Shown one piece after another: positions 1 through 8,482 of a stretch of DNA of 64,000 nt. Source of the DNA: Ferrimonas senticii DSM 18821 (GTDB lineage Bacteria > Pseudomonadota > Gammaproteobacteria > Enterobacterales > Shewanellaceae). Position numbers and translations under genes: made by a program. Below the pieces are notes generated by a model that searched no databases, was not told the origin of the DNA, and saw only the letters and a program-made list of their open reading frames with translations. Within the stretch, counting starts at the first letter, position 1, and every line of letters starts with the position of its first letter. The stretch spans positions 327,507 through 391,506 of the forward strand of contig NZ_AUGM01000004.1 in assembly GCF_000422665.1 (NCBI RefSeq). Reading direction: 5' to 3'.

Positions 1-459
1 GGCAACCAGATCGCCATTGCTGACCAGATCTCGAATGCCTTGGTTAATGTAACGCCAAAAGTTATCGATCTTCTGTTTAAACAAACGCACCTTGCGCTCG
101 TCGGCCATCTTCCACACTCGTGAATTCACCGACACTTGCCGCACCAGCAAAAATGCCGGGTACTTATGCGCCATCTCAAAACTGAGCACGATCGGCAATA
201 AAAACCGCTCAATCAGCGTCATGTTGGGGTATTGCGCTTCAATCGCCGCGAAATGATTGGAGGTCGCATTGCGTAAAAATAAGCACACCAACAGATCCTC
301 TTTGCCCTTAAAGCGCTTATAGAAGGTGGTGGTCGATTGGTTGGATTCGGCGATCACACTGGAAACGTTAAACGACAACAAGCCATAGTTCTCGATATGG
401 TGTTCAGCCACGTCCAAGATTTGGCTTGCTCGTTGTAAGTTGACTCGTTCACAGGGCAT
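1..459 (-). CDS. TetR-family transcriptional regulator, C-terminus cut by window edge
   Basis: The minus-strand reading frame opens with ATG at 459 (MPCERVNLQRAS...) and runs 153 codons without a stop to base 1, so the C-terminus is missing. Residues 8-55 look like a TetR DNA-binding domain: a helix (LDVAEHHIENYG), then a helix-turn-helix ending in the typical STTTFYKRFKGKEDLL. The rest is helical and would be the ligand-binding and dimer domain. The gene faces away from the secreted cupin at 898, separated by about 440 bases, so it could control that gene, but no shared operator is obvious. Ligand unknown. The family call is firm. Confidence 0.85.
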   Translation of the reverse strand, partial: MPCERVNLQRASQILDVAEHHIENYGLLSFNVSSVIAESNQSTTTFYKRFKGKEDLLVCLFLRNATSNHFAAIEAQYPNMTLIERFLLPIVLSFEMAHKYPAFLLVRQVSVNSRVWKMADERKVRLFKQKIDNFWRYINQGIRDLVSNGDLVA

Positions 460-897
460 CGCGGATTCCTACTTATTCGCTGCTTTAGCGCTGCAGAATA
501 GGCAACTTTGAACCCGATTACTGTGATGGCTTTCGGCTTTAGCCACTAGCGATTACGACCTAGAAACCGATTTTACTGAATCAATCTTCAGAAATGACGA
601 CGGCTGCAGCAATTGCCAAAAAATATTATTTTTGAACTGGGCAGCCCATCGAAAAAACTTCGTTCACGGCCTCTCGTGATTGCCAATCGGCAGATCACAG
701 TTCCTTGGCGATCATGACAAATAAACTTCACTATCCGCTGAATGTGGCTCACAAGTGGCAACTCTATCTATAAAGTTATTTTGCTAAAGCGCCACAGTTG
801 CCACGGCTTCACTGTTTTATCGTCGTTTCATCCAAGCGCTTGTTGATGCTCCTGCGATTACCGAGCAAGCGCACGCAAACACCAAAGAGAATGTCAG
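460..897. other. Intergenic region between divergent TetR gene and secreted cupin
   Basis: No credible open reading frame is seen on either strand in these 438 bases. The region must hold the promoters of the TetR gene and of the cupin gene. A purine-rich AAAGAGAA at 886-893 precedes the cupin ATG and is a weak ribosome-binding site. I could not identify a clear inverted-repeat operator. Confidence 0.5.
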
Positions 898-1698
898 ATG
901 AAACAGACTTTAATCGGCCTAACGCTCGTTAATGCAGTATTGGTTGCCGCCCCAGTTGCCGCCAATTCCGATCACAGCGCTGAAAAAATGATGAATGAAC
1001 ACGGCCACTTTGTGACCGCGCAACGACCGTTCCAGCAAGGCACCCACATCCCGTTCGTAACCAGCCCATTCTCGCCATCTAAGACCATGCCAGAGCAGTG
1101 CCGTAACCCTAAGGTTGAGGCCTACATTAAGGCGTGGGAAGCCGGTGAAGTGAACTTCGACACCATCGCAGCCGATGATTCGGTACCAGCAAAGAACCGC
1201 GGCTGTTTCACCCTGGACGATGCTGGCAACGTGCTGACGCTAGAACGCTGTGATGTCACCGCCTCACCGGTAGGCTACATCTGGAAGAACCTCAGCGACT
1301 GGCCAACCACCATCGGCATCACCAATGGCTTACCATCGGATCACAACCCGCACTACCACGGTCAGCCAGAATGCTACTACGCGGTATCCGGCCGCGCTCG
1401 TACGCTGGCTGAAGGCGAATACAAATGGATGGAGACCGGCGACTACTTCTACATCCCAGGACAAACCATTCACAACACGCCGATTGAAGATCCAGCCGGC
1501 TTTGGGGTGATCTACTGGTACCCAGAAAATGGTCACTTTGATGGCTTTAAATACTACTGGCGTAACGACGTTAAATACCTGCGCCCAGCAGAAGCGGCGT
1601 TTGACGAGGTCGACGTCATGCGTAAAGCGGCGATGGGGCTGAAGCCTTACGGCGATAACCAAGAATACTTCGACAAAAAACTGTCTGAAGCGAAATAA
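898..1698 (+). CDS. Secreted cupin protein, possibly DMSP-lyase-like
   Basis: This 266-residue protein has a Sec signal peptide (hydrophobic residues 4-21, likely cleavage after AANS or PVAA), so it should be periplasmic. The core is a single cupin barrel with a metal-site signature: His152, His154 and Glu158 (HYHGQPE) followed by His192 in PGQTIH. The run E-C-Y-Y after the histidines and the Y/W-rich end (VIYWYPENG) recall the DMSP lyase cupins (DddQ/DddL/DddW group), which use an HxHxxxExY type site. The family match is weak, and the protein is much shorter than periplasmic DddY (about 400 residues). It is monocistronic with its own terminator. Other cupin functions, such as isomerase or dioxygenase, are equally possible. 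Confidence 0.75.
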   Translation: MKQTLIGLTLVNAVLVAAPVAANSDHSAEKMMNEHGHFVTAQRPFQQGTHIPFVTSPFSPSKTMPEQCRNPKVEAYIKAWEAGEVNFDTIAADDSVPAKNRGCFTLDDAGNVLTLERCDVTASPVGYIWKNLSDWPTTIGITNGLPSDHNPHYHGQPECYYAVSGRARTLAEGEYKWMETGDYFYIPGQTIHNTPIEDPAGFGVIYWYPENGHFDGFKYYWRNDVKYLRPAEAAFDEVDVMRKAAMGLKPYGDNQEYFDKKLSEAK

Positions 1699-1714
1699 AC
1701 TGCCCGACAGCCAA

Positions 1715-1745
1715 AACGCCGCGAACCTCACTCGCGGCGTTTTTC
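1715..1745 (+). terminator. Rho-independent terminator of the secreted cupin
   Basis: A 10-bp perfect stem, AACGCCGCGA (1715-1724) with TCGCGGCGTT (1732-1741), is followed by a T tract. It starts 17 bases after the cupin stop codon. Confidence 0.85.
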
Positions 1746-1769
1746 TATGCTTTCATTACTGCTTGAGCT

Positions 1770-2615
1770 TCAGTTAATGTCTTGGATATTAACCACCAAC
1801 TGTTGCCAGTTCTTCTGATTATCGATAGAGAACTGCGCGCCCTCATCATCGGCCCACTGAAAGCGTTTTACCGCTGGGGTGTGACTGGTGGCTTGATAAA
1901 GCCAGTACGCTTCTGCTTTTAAGGCATCGACAATCGGCTGGTCAATTGACTCATAGACCATCTTCTTGGTGGCATTGATCGAATGCGCCGGCCACTGGGC
2001 GATACGATTCGCCAGATTTTCCACGTAGGGACCAATCTCATCCGGTTCTAGCGCTTTGTTAATGGTGCCGTAGGCTTCCGCTTCATCAGCATCAAAGTCC
2101 CGAGCACTTAAACAGATCTCCAACGCCCGCCCAAGCCCTGCTTGTCGTGCCATCCGCGAAGCACCGCCGCCGCACGGCAAAATCCCCATCGCCACTTCCA
2201 TCTGCATCATCTTGAACTTACCACGAGCGGCAAAACGCATATCGCAAGCTAGGGCAAATTCATGGCCGCCACCGCGAGCCATCCCCTCTAACTTGGCGAT
2301 AGTCGCCTGCGGCACCTTACTGATCCGCTCACACACCGCTTGCAGATCCAGCACTTGCGCTTCGTTGCGAGCGATCGCTTCCGTCGGCATCTCTTTCAAT
2401 AGATCGGTGTCATAGTGACACACCCAAATATCAGGATTAGCCGACTGGAACACCACCACTTTGACGCCACGATCGTTCTCCAACCGAAACGCCAAGGCGT
2501 TTAAGTCCGCCAGCATCTGTTGGCCTTGCACATTCACCGGCAGGAAATCGAAAGTAACCCACGCCACCGCATTATTGACTTCCACGGTAAAGGTTTGAAA
2601 GTTCTCGTAATACAT
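1770..2615 (-). CDS. Crotonase (enoyl-CoA hydratase/isomerase) family protein
   Basis: The 281-residue product has the crotonase fold. The CoA-binding and oxyanion region is seen as ANPDIWVCHYDTDLL (around residue 60) and GMARGGGHEFALACDMRFAA (around 112-131), with a later MGILPCGGGASRM loop where hydratases carry their second glutamate. The first region departs from the usual AGADI box and the catalytic glutamates are not clearly placed, so the reaction (hydration, isomerisation or hydrolysis) cannot be read off. The C-terminal third (WPAHSINATKKMVYES) is typical. No signal peptide, so cytoplasmic. It is transcribed alone and faces the cupin gene, sharing the terminator region between them. 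Confidence 0.85.
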   Translation of the reverse strand: MYYENFQTFTVEVNNAVAWVTFDFLPVNVQGQQMLADLNALAFRLENDRGVKVVVFQSANPDIWVCHYDTDLLKEMPTEAIARNEAQVLDLQAVCERISKVPQATIAKLEGMARGGGHEFALACDMRFAARGKFKMMQMEVAMGILPCGGGASRMARQAGLGRALEICLSARDFDADEAEAYGTINKALEPDEIGPYVENLANRIAQWPAHSINATKKMVYESIDQPIVDALKAEAYWLYQATSHTPAVKRFQWADDEGAQFSIDNQKNWQQLVVNIQDIN

Positions 2616-2709
2616 TGCATCAGTCCTTATTGAGCGAAGTTATTGCCACCGCAGGTGGTGGCGCTGGCACCTCAACAAGGCTAGTCGAAAGTTGTAAGTC
2701 AAACGTCCA

Positions 2710-2835
2710 ATGGGCATCGGCAGTTACAAACGCTCTGGCATCGGCCGCGAAACCCACCTACAAGCGTTAAGTAACTACCAGCAAACCAAGAACCTGCTGA
2801 TCAGTTACGATCCCAATCCGCTGGGCTTTTTCTAA
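2710..2835 (+). pseudogene. Aldehyde dehydrogenase C-terminal remnant
   Basis: A 41-codon frame from ATG 2710 to TAA 2833-2835 encodes the exact kind of C-terminus found in class I/II aldehyde dehydrogenases: [20 protein letters not shown], then [16 protein letters not shown]. Full-length family members are about 500 residues, so more than 90 per cent is gone. The bases upstream (2616-2709) do not encode any other recognisable ALDH segment on this strand. I read it as the stub of a deleted aldehyde dehydrogenase gene, with its terminator still in place just downstream. Confidence 0.85.
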
Positions 2836-2854
2836 ATTTCACTGATAGCAATGG

Positions 2855-2890
2855 CAGCATAAACGGCGTGATTTAGCGCCGTTTATGCTG
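2855..2890 (+). terminator. Hairpin downstream of the ALDH remnant
   Basis: A perfect 14-bp stem, CAGCATAAACGGCG (2855-2868) with CGCCGTTTATGCTG (2877-2890), has an 8-base loop. It has only a weak T stretch after it. It lies 19 bases after the stop of the ALDH remnant, and is probably the old terminator of that gene. Confidence 0.65.
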
Positions 2891-3040
2891 GTGTTAAAAG
2901 CATCACGACCACGCTTTGACGCTAACGATTCTTTAGCAAAGCCACAATCTGTTTCCCATTTCTCAGCATTGTTGACCTCGGTTTCCCCAACTAGGCTGAG
3001 CTGCAGTTAATTTTGATAGCTATTTCCATGGGGATCCTCA

Positions 3041-3841
3041 ATGAAACTCAAACCGCTAGCGCTCGCCAGCATTGCCGCCATCTGCATCACTTCCGCGCAG
3101 GCCAACGAACATCGTGTGATCGCCGCCGATGACATCAACTGGGGCATGCTTAACCCCGCCCGTGGCGAGGCCAGCCCCAAAGCCGCCGATCTGTGGGGCG
3201 ATCGCACCAAAGATATGGCGACTGGCATGCTGGTGAAGTTTCAAAAAGGCTTTAGCTCGCCACCGCACATTCACAACATCAGTTACCGTGGGGTGGTTAT
3301 CGAAGGCTTGATGCACAACGATGATCCTGACGCCGCGGCGATGTGGCTACCACCAGGTTCATTCTGGACCCAACCCGCCGGCGAAGATCACATCACCGCC
3401 GCCAATGGTGAAGCCAATATGATCTATCTGGAGATCGACAGCGGCCCATATTTGGTGCAGCCCAGCAGCCAAGCGTTTGATAATGGCGAGCGGCCAATCA
3501 ACATCGACTCCAGCAATCTGGTGTGGCTGTCTGCAGATGACGCCGAATGGGTTGATCGCGGCGGCGCTCAAATCGCTTACTTGTGGGGCAACCCGCAAGC
3601 CAACAGTGGCAGCTTTGTTAAATTGCCTGCTGGTTTTGATGGCGAAATCGAAACCAACGGTGACCTAAAAGCGGTTGTGGTGAAGGGCTATGGCCAATAC
3701 CTTTGGAACAATGAAAAACCGTCAACCAAGCTAAGTCCAAGCAGCTTCTTTAGCTCTAGCGGCAAAGGCGAACACCACATCAAAGCCGACAACGAGTTAC
3801 TGCTGTATATCAACACCAATGGCGGTTTCAGCGTCGAATAA
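3041..3841 (+). CDS. Secreted two-domain cupin of the DUF4437 type
   Basis: The 266-residue product starts with a signal peptide ([21 protein letters not shown], cleavage before NEHRV). The mature part is built of two cupin-like halves. The first has [24 protein letters not shown] with candidate metal histidines in PHIHN; the second (from about residue 170) repeats the barrel and has [19 protein letters not shown]. This arrangement matches the ChrR-like/DUF4437 secreted cupins, a family without an assigned reaction. The gene stands alone between the ALDH remnant and the helicase and has its own terminator. It is not a close paralog of the cupin at 898, in spite of the same length. Confidence 0.8.
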   Translation: MKLKPLALASIAAICITSAQANEHRVIAADDINWGMLNPARGEASPKAADLWGDRTKDMATGMLVKFQKGFSSPPHIHNISYRGVVIEGLMHNDDPDAAAMWLPPGSFWTQPAGEDHITAANGEANMIYLEIDSGPYLVQPSSQAFDNGERPINIDSSNLVWLSADDAEWVDRGGAQIAYLWGNPQANSGSFVKLPAGFDGEIETNGDLKAVVVKGYGQYLWNNEKPSTKLSPSSFFSSSGKGEHHIKADNELLLYINTNGGFSVE

Positions 3842-3856
3842 ACCGCCATCAATAAC

Positions 3857-3879
3857 AAAGCCAGCAATATGCTGGCTTT
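3857..3879. terminator. Terminator between convergent DUF4437 cupin and helicase genes
   Basis: AAAGCCAGC (3857-3865), a five-base loop, then GCTGGCTTT (3871-3879). It lies between two convergent genes and may serve both. Confidence 0.75.
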
Positions 3880-3896
3880 ACTGTTTAGGGCGATGA

Positions 3897-5102
3897 TTAC
3901 TGCGGTTTGCGCTTGGCTTTCGGCACGTAATTCAGAATCGAAATTGGCACCGGTTTACGTGGCGCAAATCCCTCGATTTCCCGCCGCTCCAACAGGTGGT
4001 TAAGGCGGCTTTCAATCATGCACAGGTTTTTAAAGTCGTCTTTGGACACCAGTGAGATCGCCTCACCTTGGGCGCCAGCGCGGCCGGTACGACCAATGCG
4101 GTGTACGTATTCGTCCGCCGGGAATGGCAAATCGTAGTTGACCACCCGCTCTAGGTTTTCAATATCGATACCACGGGCAGCAACGCCAGTGGCCACCAGA
4201 TAGTGGATCTTGCCCGCTTTAAAATCTTCCAGCAGTTGCTCGCGCACCGCTTGGCTGCGACCGCTGTGGAAGCTCTCCGCCTCAATGCCGCGCTTGGCTA
4301 ACTGTTCCACCAACTTGGCAGCGCCGTGTTTGGTTTCGATAAAGATCAGCGCCCGTGGCCATGGGGTTTGCTGGATCAAATGGCTCAGCAGCGACGATTT
4401 CTTATCTTTATCAACGGTGGTGATCCACTGCTCAATATTCGCTTTGCTGGCCGCGGCGGCGGCAATGGTGATCTGCTGGGGGTTGTCGACCGCATTTTTC
4501 GCCAGTTCGCGCACCTTTTGTGACAAAGTAGCCGAGAACAGCAACGACTGACGCTCGGCTGGCAAGCGGGTGACGATCTCATCGATGGCATCGATAAAGC
4601 CCATATCGAGCATCTTATCGGCTTCATCCAGTACCAGCACTTCTACTTCATCAAAGTGCACCGCACGCTGAGTGTAGAGATCCCGCAGACGGCCTGGGGT
4701 CGCCACCAACAGATCGACGCCATCCAGCAGCGCCTGTTTTTGCGCTTGGCTATCCACCCCACCGTATACCGCCAGAGTCTTTAACCCGGTGTGTTTGGCG
4801 TACTTAGCGGCGCTCTCCGCCACCTGCAGCACCAATTCGCGGGTTGGCGCCAACACCAAAGCACGAAAACGCTTTTTGCGTTGGGTTTCCCCGCCCGCCA
4901 AGCGCTGCAAAATTGGCAGCACAAAAGCGGCGGTTTTGCCGGTACCGGTCTGGGCGGCGGCGATCAGGTTATCGCCACTGAGCACCAGTGGGATCGCTTG
5001 GGTCTGGATCTTGGTTGGGGTTTGGTAACCGGCGTCGGCCACCGCTTGGCACAGTGGCGCCAGCAACCCAAGGTCAGTAAATGAGGTTGAGGACATGGTC
5101 AC
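3897..5102 (-). CDS. DEAD-box ATP-dependent RNA helicase (RhlE-like)
   Basis: All motifs of a DEAD-box helicase are present in 401 residues: a Q motif (YQTPTKIQTQAIP), motif I AQTGTGKTAAF, Ia PTRELVLQV, II DEAD in VLDEADKMLDMGF, III SAT, and in the second RecA domain VATGVAARGIDI and HRIGRTGRAG. The tail after the helicase core is short (about 40 residues, ending in PKAKRKPQ), as in RhlE-type enzymes and unlike CsdA or DbpA, which carry a defined RNA-binding domain. Cytoplasmic, probably ribosome assembly or mRNA turnover. The start at 5102 gives MTMSSTSF; initiation at the second methionine (5096) is also possible. Monocistronic. Confidence 0.93.
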   Translation of the reverse strand: MTMSSTSFTDLGLLAPLCQAVADAGYQTPTKIQTQAIPLVLSGDNLIAAAQTGTGKTAAFVLPILQRLAGGETQRKKRFRALVLAPTRELVLQVAESAAKYAKHTGLKTLAVYGGVDSQAQKQALLDGVDLLVATPGRLRDLYTQRAVHFDEVEVLVLDEADKMLDMGFIDAIDEIVTRLPAERQSLLFSATLSQKVRELAKNAVDNPQQITIAAAAASKANIEQWITTVDKDKKSSLLSHLIQQTPWPRALIFIETKHGAAKLVEQLAKRGIEAESFHSGRSQAVREQLLEDFKAGKIHYLVATGVAARGIDIENLERVVNYDLPFPADEYVHRIGRTGRAGAQGEAISLVSKDDFKNLCMIESRLNHLLERREIEGFAPRKPVPISILNYVPKAKRKPQ

Positions 5103-5194
5103 TTCTACAGAATCACAATCTGGCGCGGATTATAGCGACTATTGGATTTAGGCTATGAAATAATTACCGAAATCTTCAACTCCCCAATTTCGCT

Positions 5195-5803
5195 ATGTCT
5201 AGCTACTTCGCCGGTTTCAGCCTTGGGCTGTCACTGATCCTACCGATCGGTTCACAAAACGCCTTCGTCCTGAAACAGGGGCTGAAAAATCAATATGTGC
5301 TGCTGGTGTGCTGCATCTGTGCGCTGTCTGATGCACTGCTAATTAGTGCTGGTGCCGCCGGCTTTGGCGCCATCGTCAAGCAGTTTCCAACCATCGAAAC
5401 CGTCGCCCGCTATGGTGGTGCACTGTTTTTAGCCAGCTATGCGCTGTTCAGCTTCTACTCTGCCGCGACGGCTTCACAGCGGTTAGAAGCCAGCGAACAC
5501 AGCGCCAGTTCGATGACCAAAGCGGCGTTGATGTGCTTGGGATTCACTTGGCTTAATCCGCACGTATATCTGGACACCGTGGTGCTGCTGGGCTCAATCT
5601 CGACTCAATATGGCGAGCAACAATGGCAGTTTACGGTAGGCGCCATGGCCGCATCGCTGGTGTTCTTTTTCTCGTTGGGGTTTGGCGCACGCTTGCTGGC
5701 ACCGGTGTTTAACAAGCCGAAGGCGTGGAAGATGCTGGATCTGTTGATGGGACTGATTATGGCGCGACTGGCTTGGTCTTTAGTCAGCAGCGCCTCACTG
5801 TAA
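5195..5803 (+). CDS. LysE/ArgO-family amino acid exporter
   Basis: The 202-residue protein is an integral membrane protein with about six hydrophobic segments. It starts with FSLGLSLILPIGSQNAFVLKQGL, the family hallmark (a G-x-Q-N-A motif in the first helix), and has GFTWLNPHVYLDTVVLLG in the middle, also diagnostic. LysE/ArgO proteins export basic amino acids. The substrate here is not readable. It is divergent from the helicase, with 92 bases between the starts. Confidence 0.9.
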   Translation: MSSYFAGFSLGLSLILPIGSQNAFVLKQGLKNQYVLLVCCICALSDALLISAGAAGFGAIVKQFPTIETVARYGGALFLASYALFSFYSAATASQRLEASEHSASSMTKAALMCLGFTWLNPHVYLDTVVLLGSISTQYGEQQWQFTVGAMAASLVFFFSLGFGARLLAPVFNKPKAWKMLDLLMGLIMARLAWSLVSSASL

Positions 5804-5932
5804 CTGTCACAAGTAAGCGCTTCATTTATACCTTTTGCAGATAATTAATCAGCAACAGAGCGATTATATACAAAAGCTTAAAACTGATTGTGCACCAAGG
5901 TCATTAATTGGCTGTACTGGCTTTGCATATAC

Positions 5933-5944
5933 TTGACTGGTCAA
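5933..5944. promoter_or_regulatory. Possible operator (perfect palindrome) upstream of the MDR oxidoreductase
   Basis: TTGACTGGTCAA is a perfect 12-base palindrome ending 22 bases before the ATG at 5967. TetR-type repressors bind palindromes of this shape, and such repressors often control oxidoreductases of this family. No regulator gene is adjacent, so the binder is unknown. Confidence 0.4.
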
Positions 5945-5966
5945 TTTTCAACAGGAAATACCGATT

Positions 5967-6956
5967 ATGAAAGCATCAGTCATTCGCGAGTTTGGTGGCG
6001 TAGAGAAGTTTGAACTGGCCGAGATGCCACAGCCTGAGGTTAAGGCTGGCCATGTGCTGGTTAAAGTGGCCGCTTCCAGCGTCAACACCGTCGACATGAT
6101 GCTGCGGGAGATGGGGACTGCATTGCCGTTCGCACCGCAACTGCCGGCGATTCTGGGGATGGACTTTGCCGGTACCATCAGCGCCGTGGGTGACGGCGTA
6201 ACCGACTTCGCGGTTGGCGACGAGGTCTACGGCTGCGCCGGTGGTCTGGCGGATCTGCAAGGCTCGCTGGCCGAATACATGCTGGCGGATACCAAGCTGA
6301 TTGCCCGTAAGCCAGCCTCGTTATCAATGCGCGAAGCGGCGGCACTGCCACTGGTAGCGATCACCGCTTATGAAGGTCTGCAGCGCGCTGGCATTAGTGC
6401 CGGTCAGAAAGTACTGGTTCACGGCGGCGCCGGTGGCGTTGGCCACGTCGCGGTGCAGTTAGCCCGTTACTTCGGCGCCGAGGTGTTTGCCACTATCTCT
6501 AACGACAGCGGTGCTGAGCTGATGGCCAAGTTGGGGGCCACCGCCATCAACTACAAACAGCAAACCGTTGCCGACTACGTTGCCGCCCATACCGATGGCG
6601 TAGGGTTCGATCTGACCTACGACTCCGTCGGTGGCGAGAACATGCATAACTCCATCGAAGCCACCAAGCTCAACGGTCAGATCGCCTCTACCGTATCGCT
6701 GCTGGAGATGGACTTGTCGATGCTGCATCTCAAAGGCCAGTCGCTGCACATCGTGTTTATGTTGATCCCGATGATCCACAATATCGGCCGCGCCGCTCAC
6801 GGTGAGATTTTGGCCAAGATCGCTGACATCGTTGACCAAGGGGCACTGACTCCGGTGCTGGATGCGGAGCAATTTAGCTTGGCCGACGCTGGCGCTGCCC
6901 ACAGTCGTCTGGCCAGCGGCCAAGCGATCGGCAAAGTGGTAATTGATGTCGCCTAA
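5967..6956 (+). CDS. Zinc-independent MDR-family oxidoreductase (NADPH:quinone reductase-like)
   Basis: The product has 329 residues and the medium-chain dehydrogenase/reductase fold: an N-terminal GroES-like domain (ILGMDFAGTISAVGDGV, DEVYGC) and a Rossmann domain with VLVHGGAGGVGHVAVQLARY at about 150-170, the NADPH site. The catalytic and structural zinc cysteines of alcohol dehydrogenases are absent, which places it among quinone oxidoreductase-like enzymes. Cytoplasmic. The substrate is unknown: quinones, enones or reactive aldehydes are usual. It has a good terminator and a possible operator, so it is a single-gene transcript. Confidence 0.88.
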   Translation: MKASVIREFGGVEKFELAEMPQPEVKAGHVLVKVAASSVNTVDMMLREMGTALPFAPQLPAILGMDFAGTISAVGDGVTDFAVGDEVYGCAGGLADLQGSLAEYMLADTKLIARKPASLSMREAAALPLVAITAYEGLQRAGISAGQKVLVHGGAGGVGHVAVQLARYFGAEVFATISNDSGAELMAKLGATAINYKQQTVADYVAAHTDGVGFDLTYDSVGGENMHNSIEATKLNGQIASTVSLLEMDLSMLHLKGQSLHIVFMLIPMIHNIGRAAHGEILAKIADIVDQGALTPVLDAEQFSLADAGAAHSRLASGQAIGKVVIDVA

Positions 6957-6976
6957 TCAGTCAGTTTAATCACTTT

Positions 6977-7006
6977 AAAAGCGCTGCCGTGATGGCGGCG
7001 CTTTTT
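6977..7006 (+). terminator. Terminator of the MDR oxidoreductase
   Basis: AAAAGCGCTGCC pairs with GGCGGCGCTTTTT across a short loop (one G-T pair) and ends in a T run. Confidence 0.8.
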
Positions 7007-7094
7007 GCATTTTAAGGCGCAGCAATACAGCGCTAATACCATTCTGCATAATCATCTGGTCTATCCAGCTTTCCCAGTAAACCCTCTTGTTTTA

Positions 7095-7593
7095 GCCTCC
7101 GGCGGTCAAGGGCGGTGCCCTTTGAAATCCCCTTCGCCTTCAAGGTTGACGAAATCCCCTCGTTCTCACCGCACTGCGCGGCAGCATCGGCCCGAGGCGG
7201 CATCCATGCCTTCACGGGCCTCTCGGGCATCCTGCCCTCGGCTTGCCGCTGCGTTTGCGGTTTCACTCGGCGTCAACAAGTCGGCAAAAGCATTCTGAAT
7301 AGCTGTTACCGTGAAATCACCTGTTTGCGGTCTGAACCGGATAGATTTTCGCGAACCGGTTCGCGGCTACAATTGCGCCACTGACGGTTGCGCCAACGGG
7401 CTTTGGCCGACTCGCGGCGCTGAGCGGTGTGCTGTGGATTGAGGCAGGAGGCCATGGATGGCCGAAGTGCGCGGCTAAGTCAGGGACGATGCATCCGCGC
7501 AGTGCCGAAAGGAATAGCGCAAGGAGCGAAGGGTTGTCGCCGTGCTGGAGGCAATTGGGATTGAAAAGGGTGGAACCCTTTCCCGCCGGAGGC
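7095..7593. repeat. Non-coding block framed by long imperfect inverted repeats
   Basis: The 830 bases between 7007 and 7835 hold no credible gene. Within them, 7095-7130 (GCCTCCGGCGG...TTTGAAATCC) and 7557-7593 (GGGATTGAAAAGGG...CCGCCGGAGGC) are imperfect reverse complements, and each arm carries a small hairpin of its own (AAGGGC-GGT-GCCCTT; AAAGGGT-GGA-ACCCTTT). Weaker inverted similarity continues inward: CACTGCGCGG-GCATCG on the left, and the same words in reverse complement around 7490-7510. It looks like two degenerate copies of a dispersed repeat in opposite orientation. No transposase is seen. Confidence 0.6.
7350..7365. repeat. 16-bp perfect palindrome in the non-coding block
   Basis: CGCGAACCGGTTCGCG reads the same on both strands. 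It lies between the two arms of the surrounding inverted repeat and could be the centre of a cruciform, or a protein site. No function is evident. Confidence 0.5.
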
Positions 7594-7835
7594 GAATACC
7601 AATCAGAAAACTTATCTAGTGGCTTCGACTTCGCAGCAGAAGATCAACACATCAATCTAAATAATACAATCCACTACCGGTAGCGACCACGACGTTGGAT
7701 TTGCTCAGCGCTACCGACCATTACGACCAATTTTGCCAATTATCCAGCCACTAGGTAGCGTTTCTGGCTAAGGCCGAGTTTGCGAACCGGCGCTGACGAT
7801 CCCTATAGTGCCGTCAATCAATAAGGAGATTGACG

Positions 7836-8423
7836 ATGAAAACCACAACCCTCACCACCTTGATGACGCTGCTTATCAGCGCCAGCAGCCACGCCGCTTT
7901 TACCACCTCGGTTCCCGAACAGGACGCCTTCTTTGATCTGCTACGCGCCCATTGCGGCAAAGCCTATCAAGGTCAGGTGGTCAGCGGTGCCAAAGCCGGT
8001 GATGGCTTTAGCGATAAAACCTTGGTGATGCACGTGCGCGAATGCAGCGACGACCAGCTGAAAATTCCGTTTCACGTTGGTGATGACCATTCCCGCACTT
8101 GGATCCTAACCAAAACCGGCGCCGGGATTTTGCTTAAGCACGATCATCGCCAGCAAGATGGCAGCGATGATGAATCAACCATGTATGGCGGCCACACCAA
8201 CCATCGCGGTTGGGCCAACGCCCAATCCTTCCCGGCTGATGATTACTCCAAGGATCTGTTCACCCGCTTAGGCTTTCCGCAGTCCAACGGCAACATCTGG
8301 CACATCTACATCTACCCAGAGGTATTTAGCTACCAACTGACTCGCGATGGCCGCGACTTTAAAGTGGATTTTGACTTAAGCAAACCGGTCGCGCTGCCAC
8401 CTACGCCGTGGGGCTATCAATAG
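7836..8423 (+). CDS. Secreted protein of unknown function
   Basis: I chose ATG 7836 because AAGGAG (7823-7828) is correctly spaced before it; the longer frame from TTG 7830 would leave no room for that site. The 195-residue product has a signal peptide (MKTTTLTTLMTLLISASSHA, cleavage before AFTTS). The mature part has one cysteine pair (HCGKAY and RECSDD) and a central histidine-rich stretch (LLKHDHRQQDGSDDESTMYGGHTNHRGW), with a conserved-looking end PPTPWGYQ. I do not recognise a characterised family. It is followed 59 bases later by a small lipoprotein on the same strand. Confidence 0.75.
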   Translation: MKTTTLTTLMTLLISASSHAAFTTSVPEQDAFFDLLRAHCGKAYQGQVVSGAKAGDGFSDKTLVMHVRECSDDQLKIPFHVGDDHSRTWILTKTGAGILLKHDHRQQDGSDDESTMYGGHTNHRGWANAQSFPADDYSKDLFTRLGFPQSNGNIWHIYIYPEVFSYQLTRDGRDFKVDFDLSKPVALPPTPWGYQ

Positions 8424-8482
8424 CGATTGGTTCATCAGCGCCCTATGCTTACAGCCTGTTTTCACCGTGATCTGAGGCATCG

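Noticed and set aside
5967..6956. MDR oxidoreductase considered as acryloyl-CoA reductase AcuI, to go with the crotonase and cupin
   Set aside because: The sequence looks like a general quinone-oxidoreductase type, and there is no supporting gene order.
7005..7683. Short open frames of 77-97 codons in the gene-free block
   Set aside because: They are arginine/proline-rich, overlap each other on both strands and run through the repeat arms; no start with a convincing ribosome-binding site.
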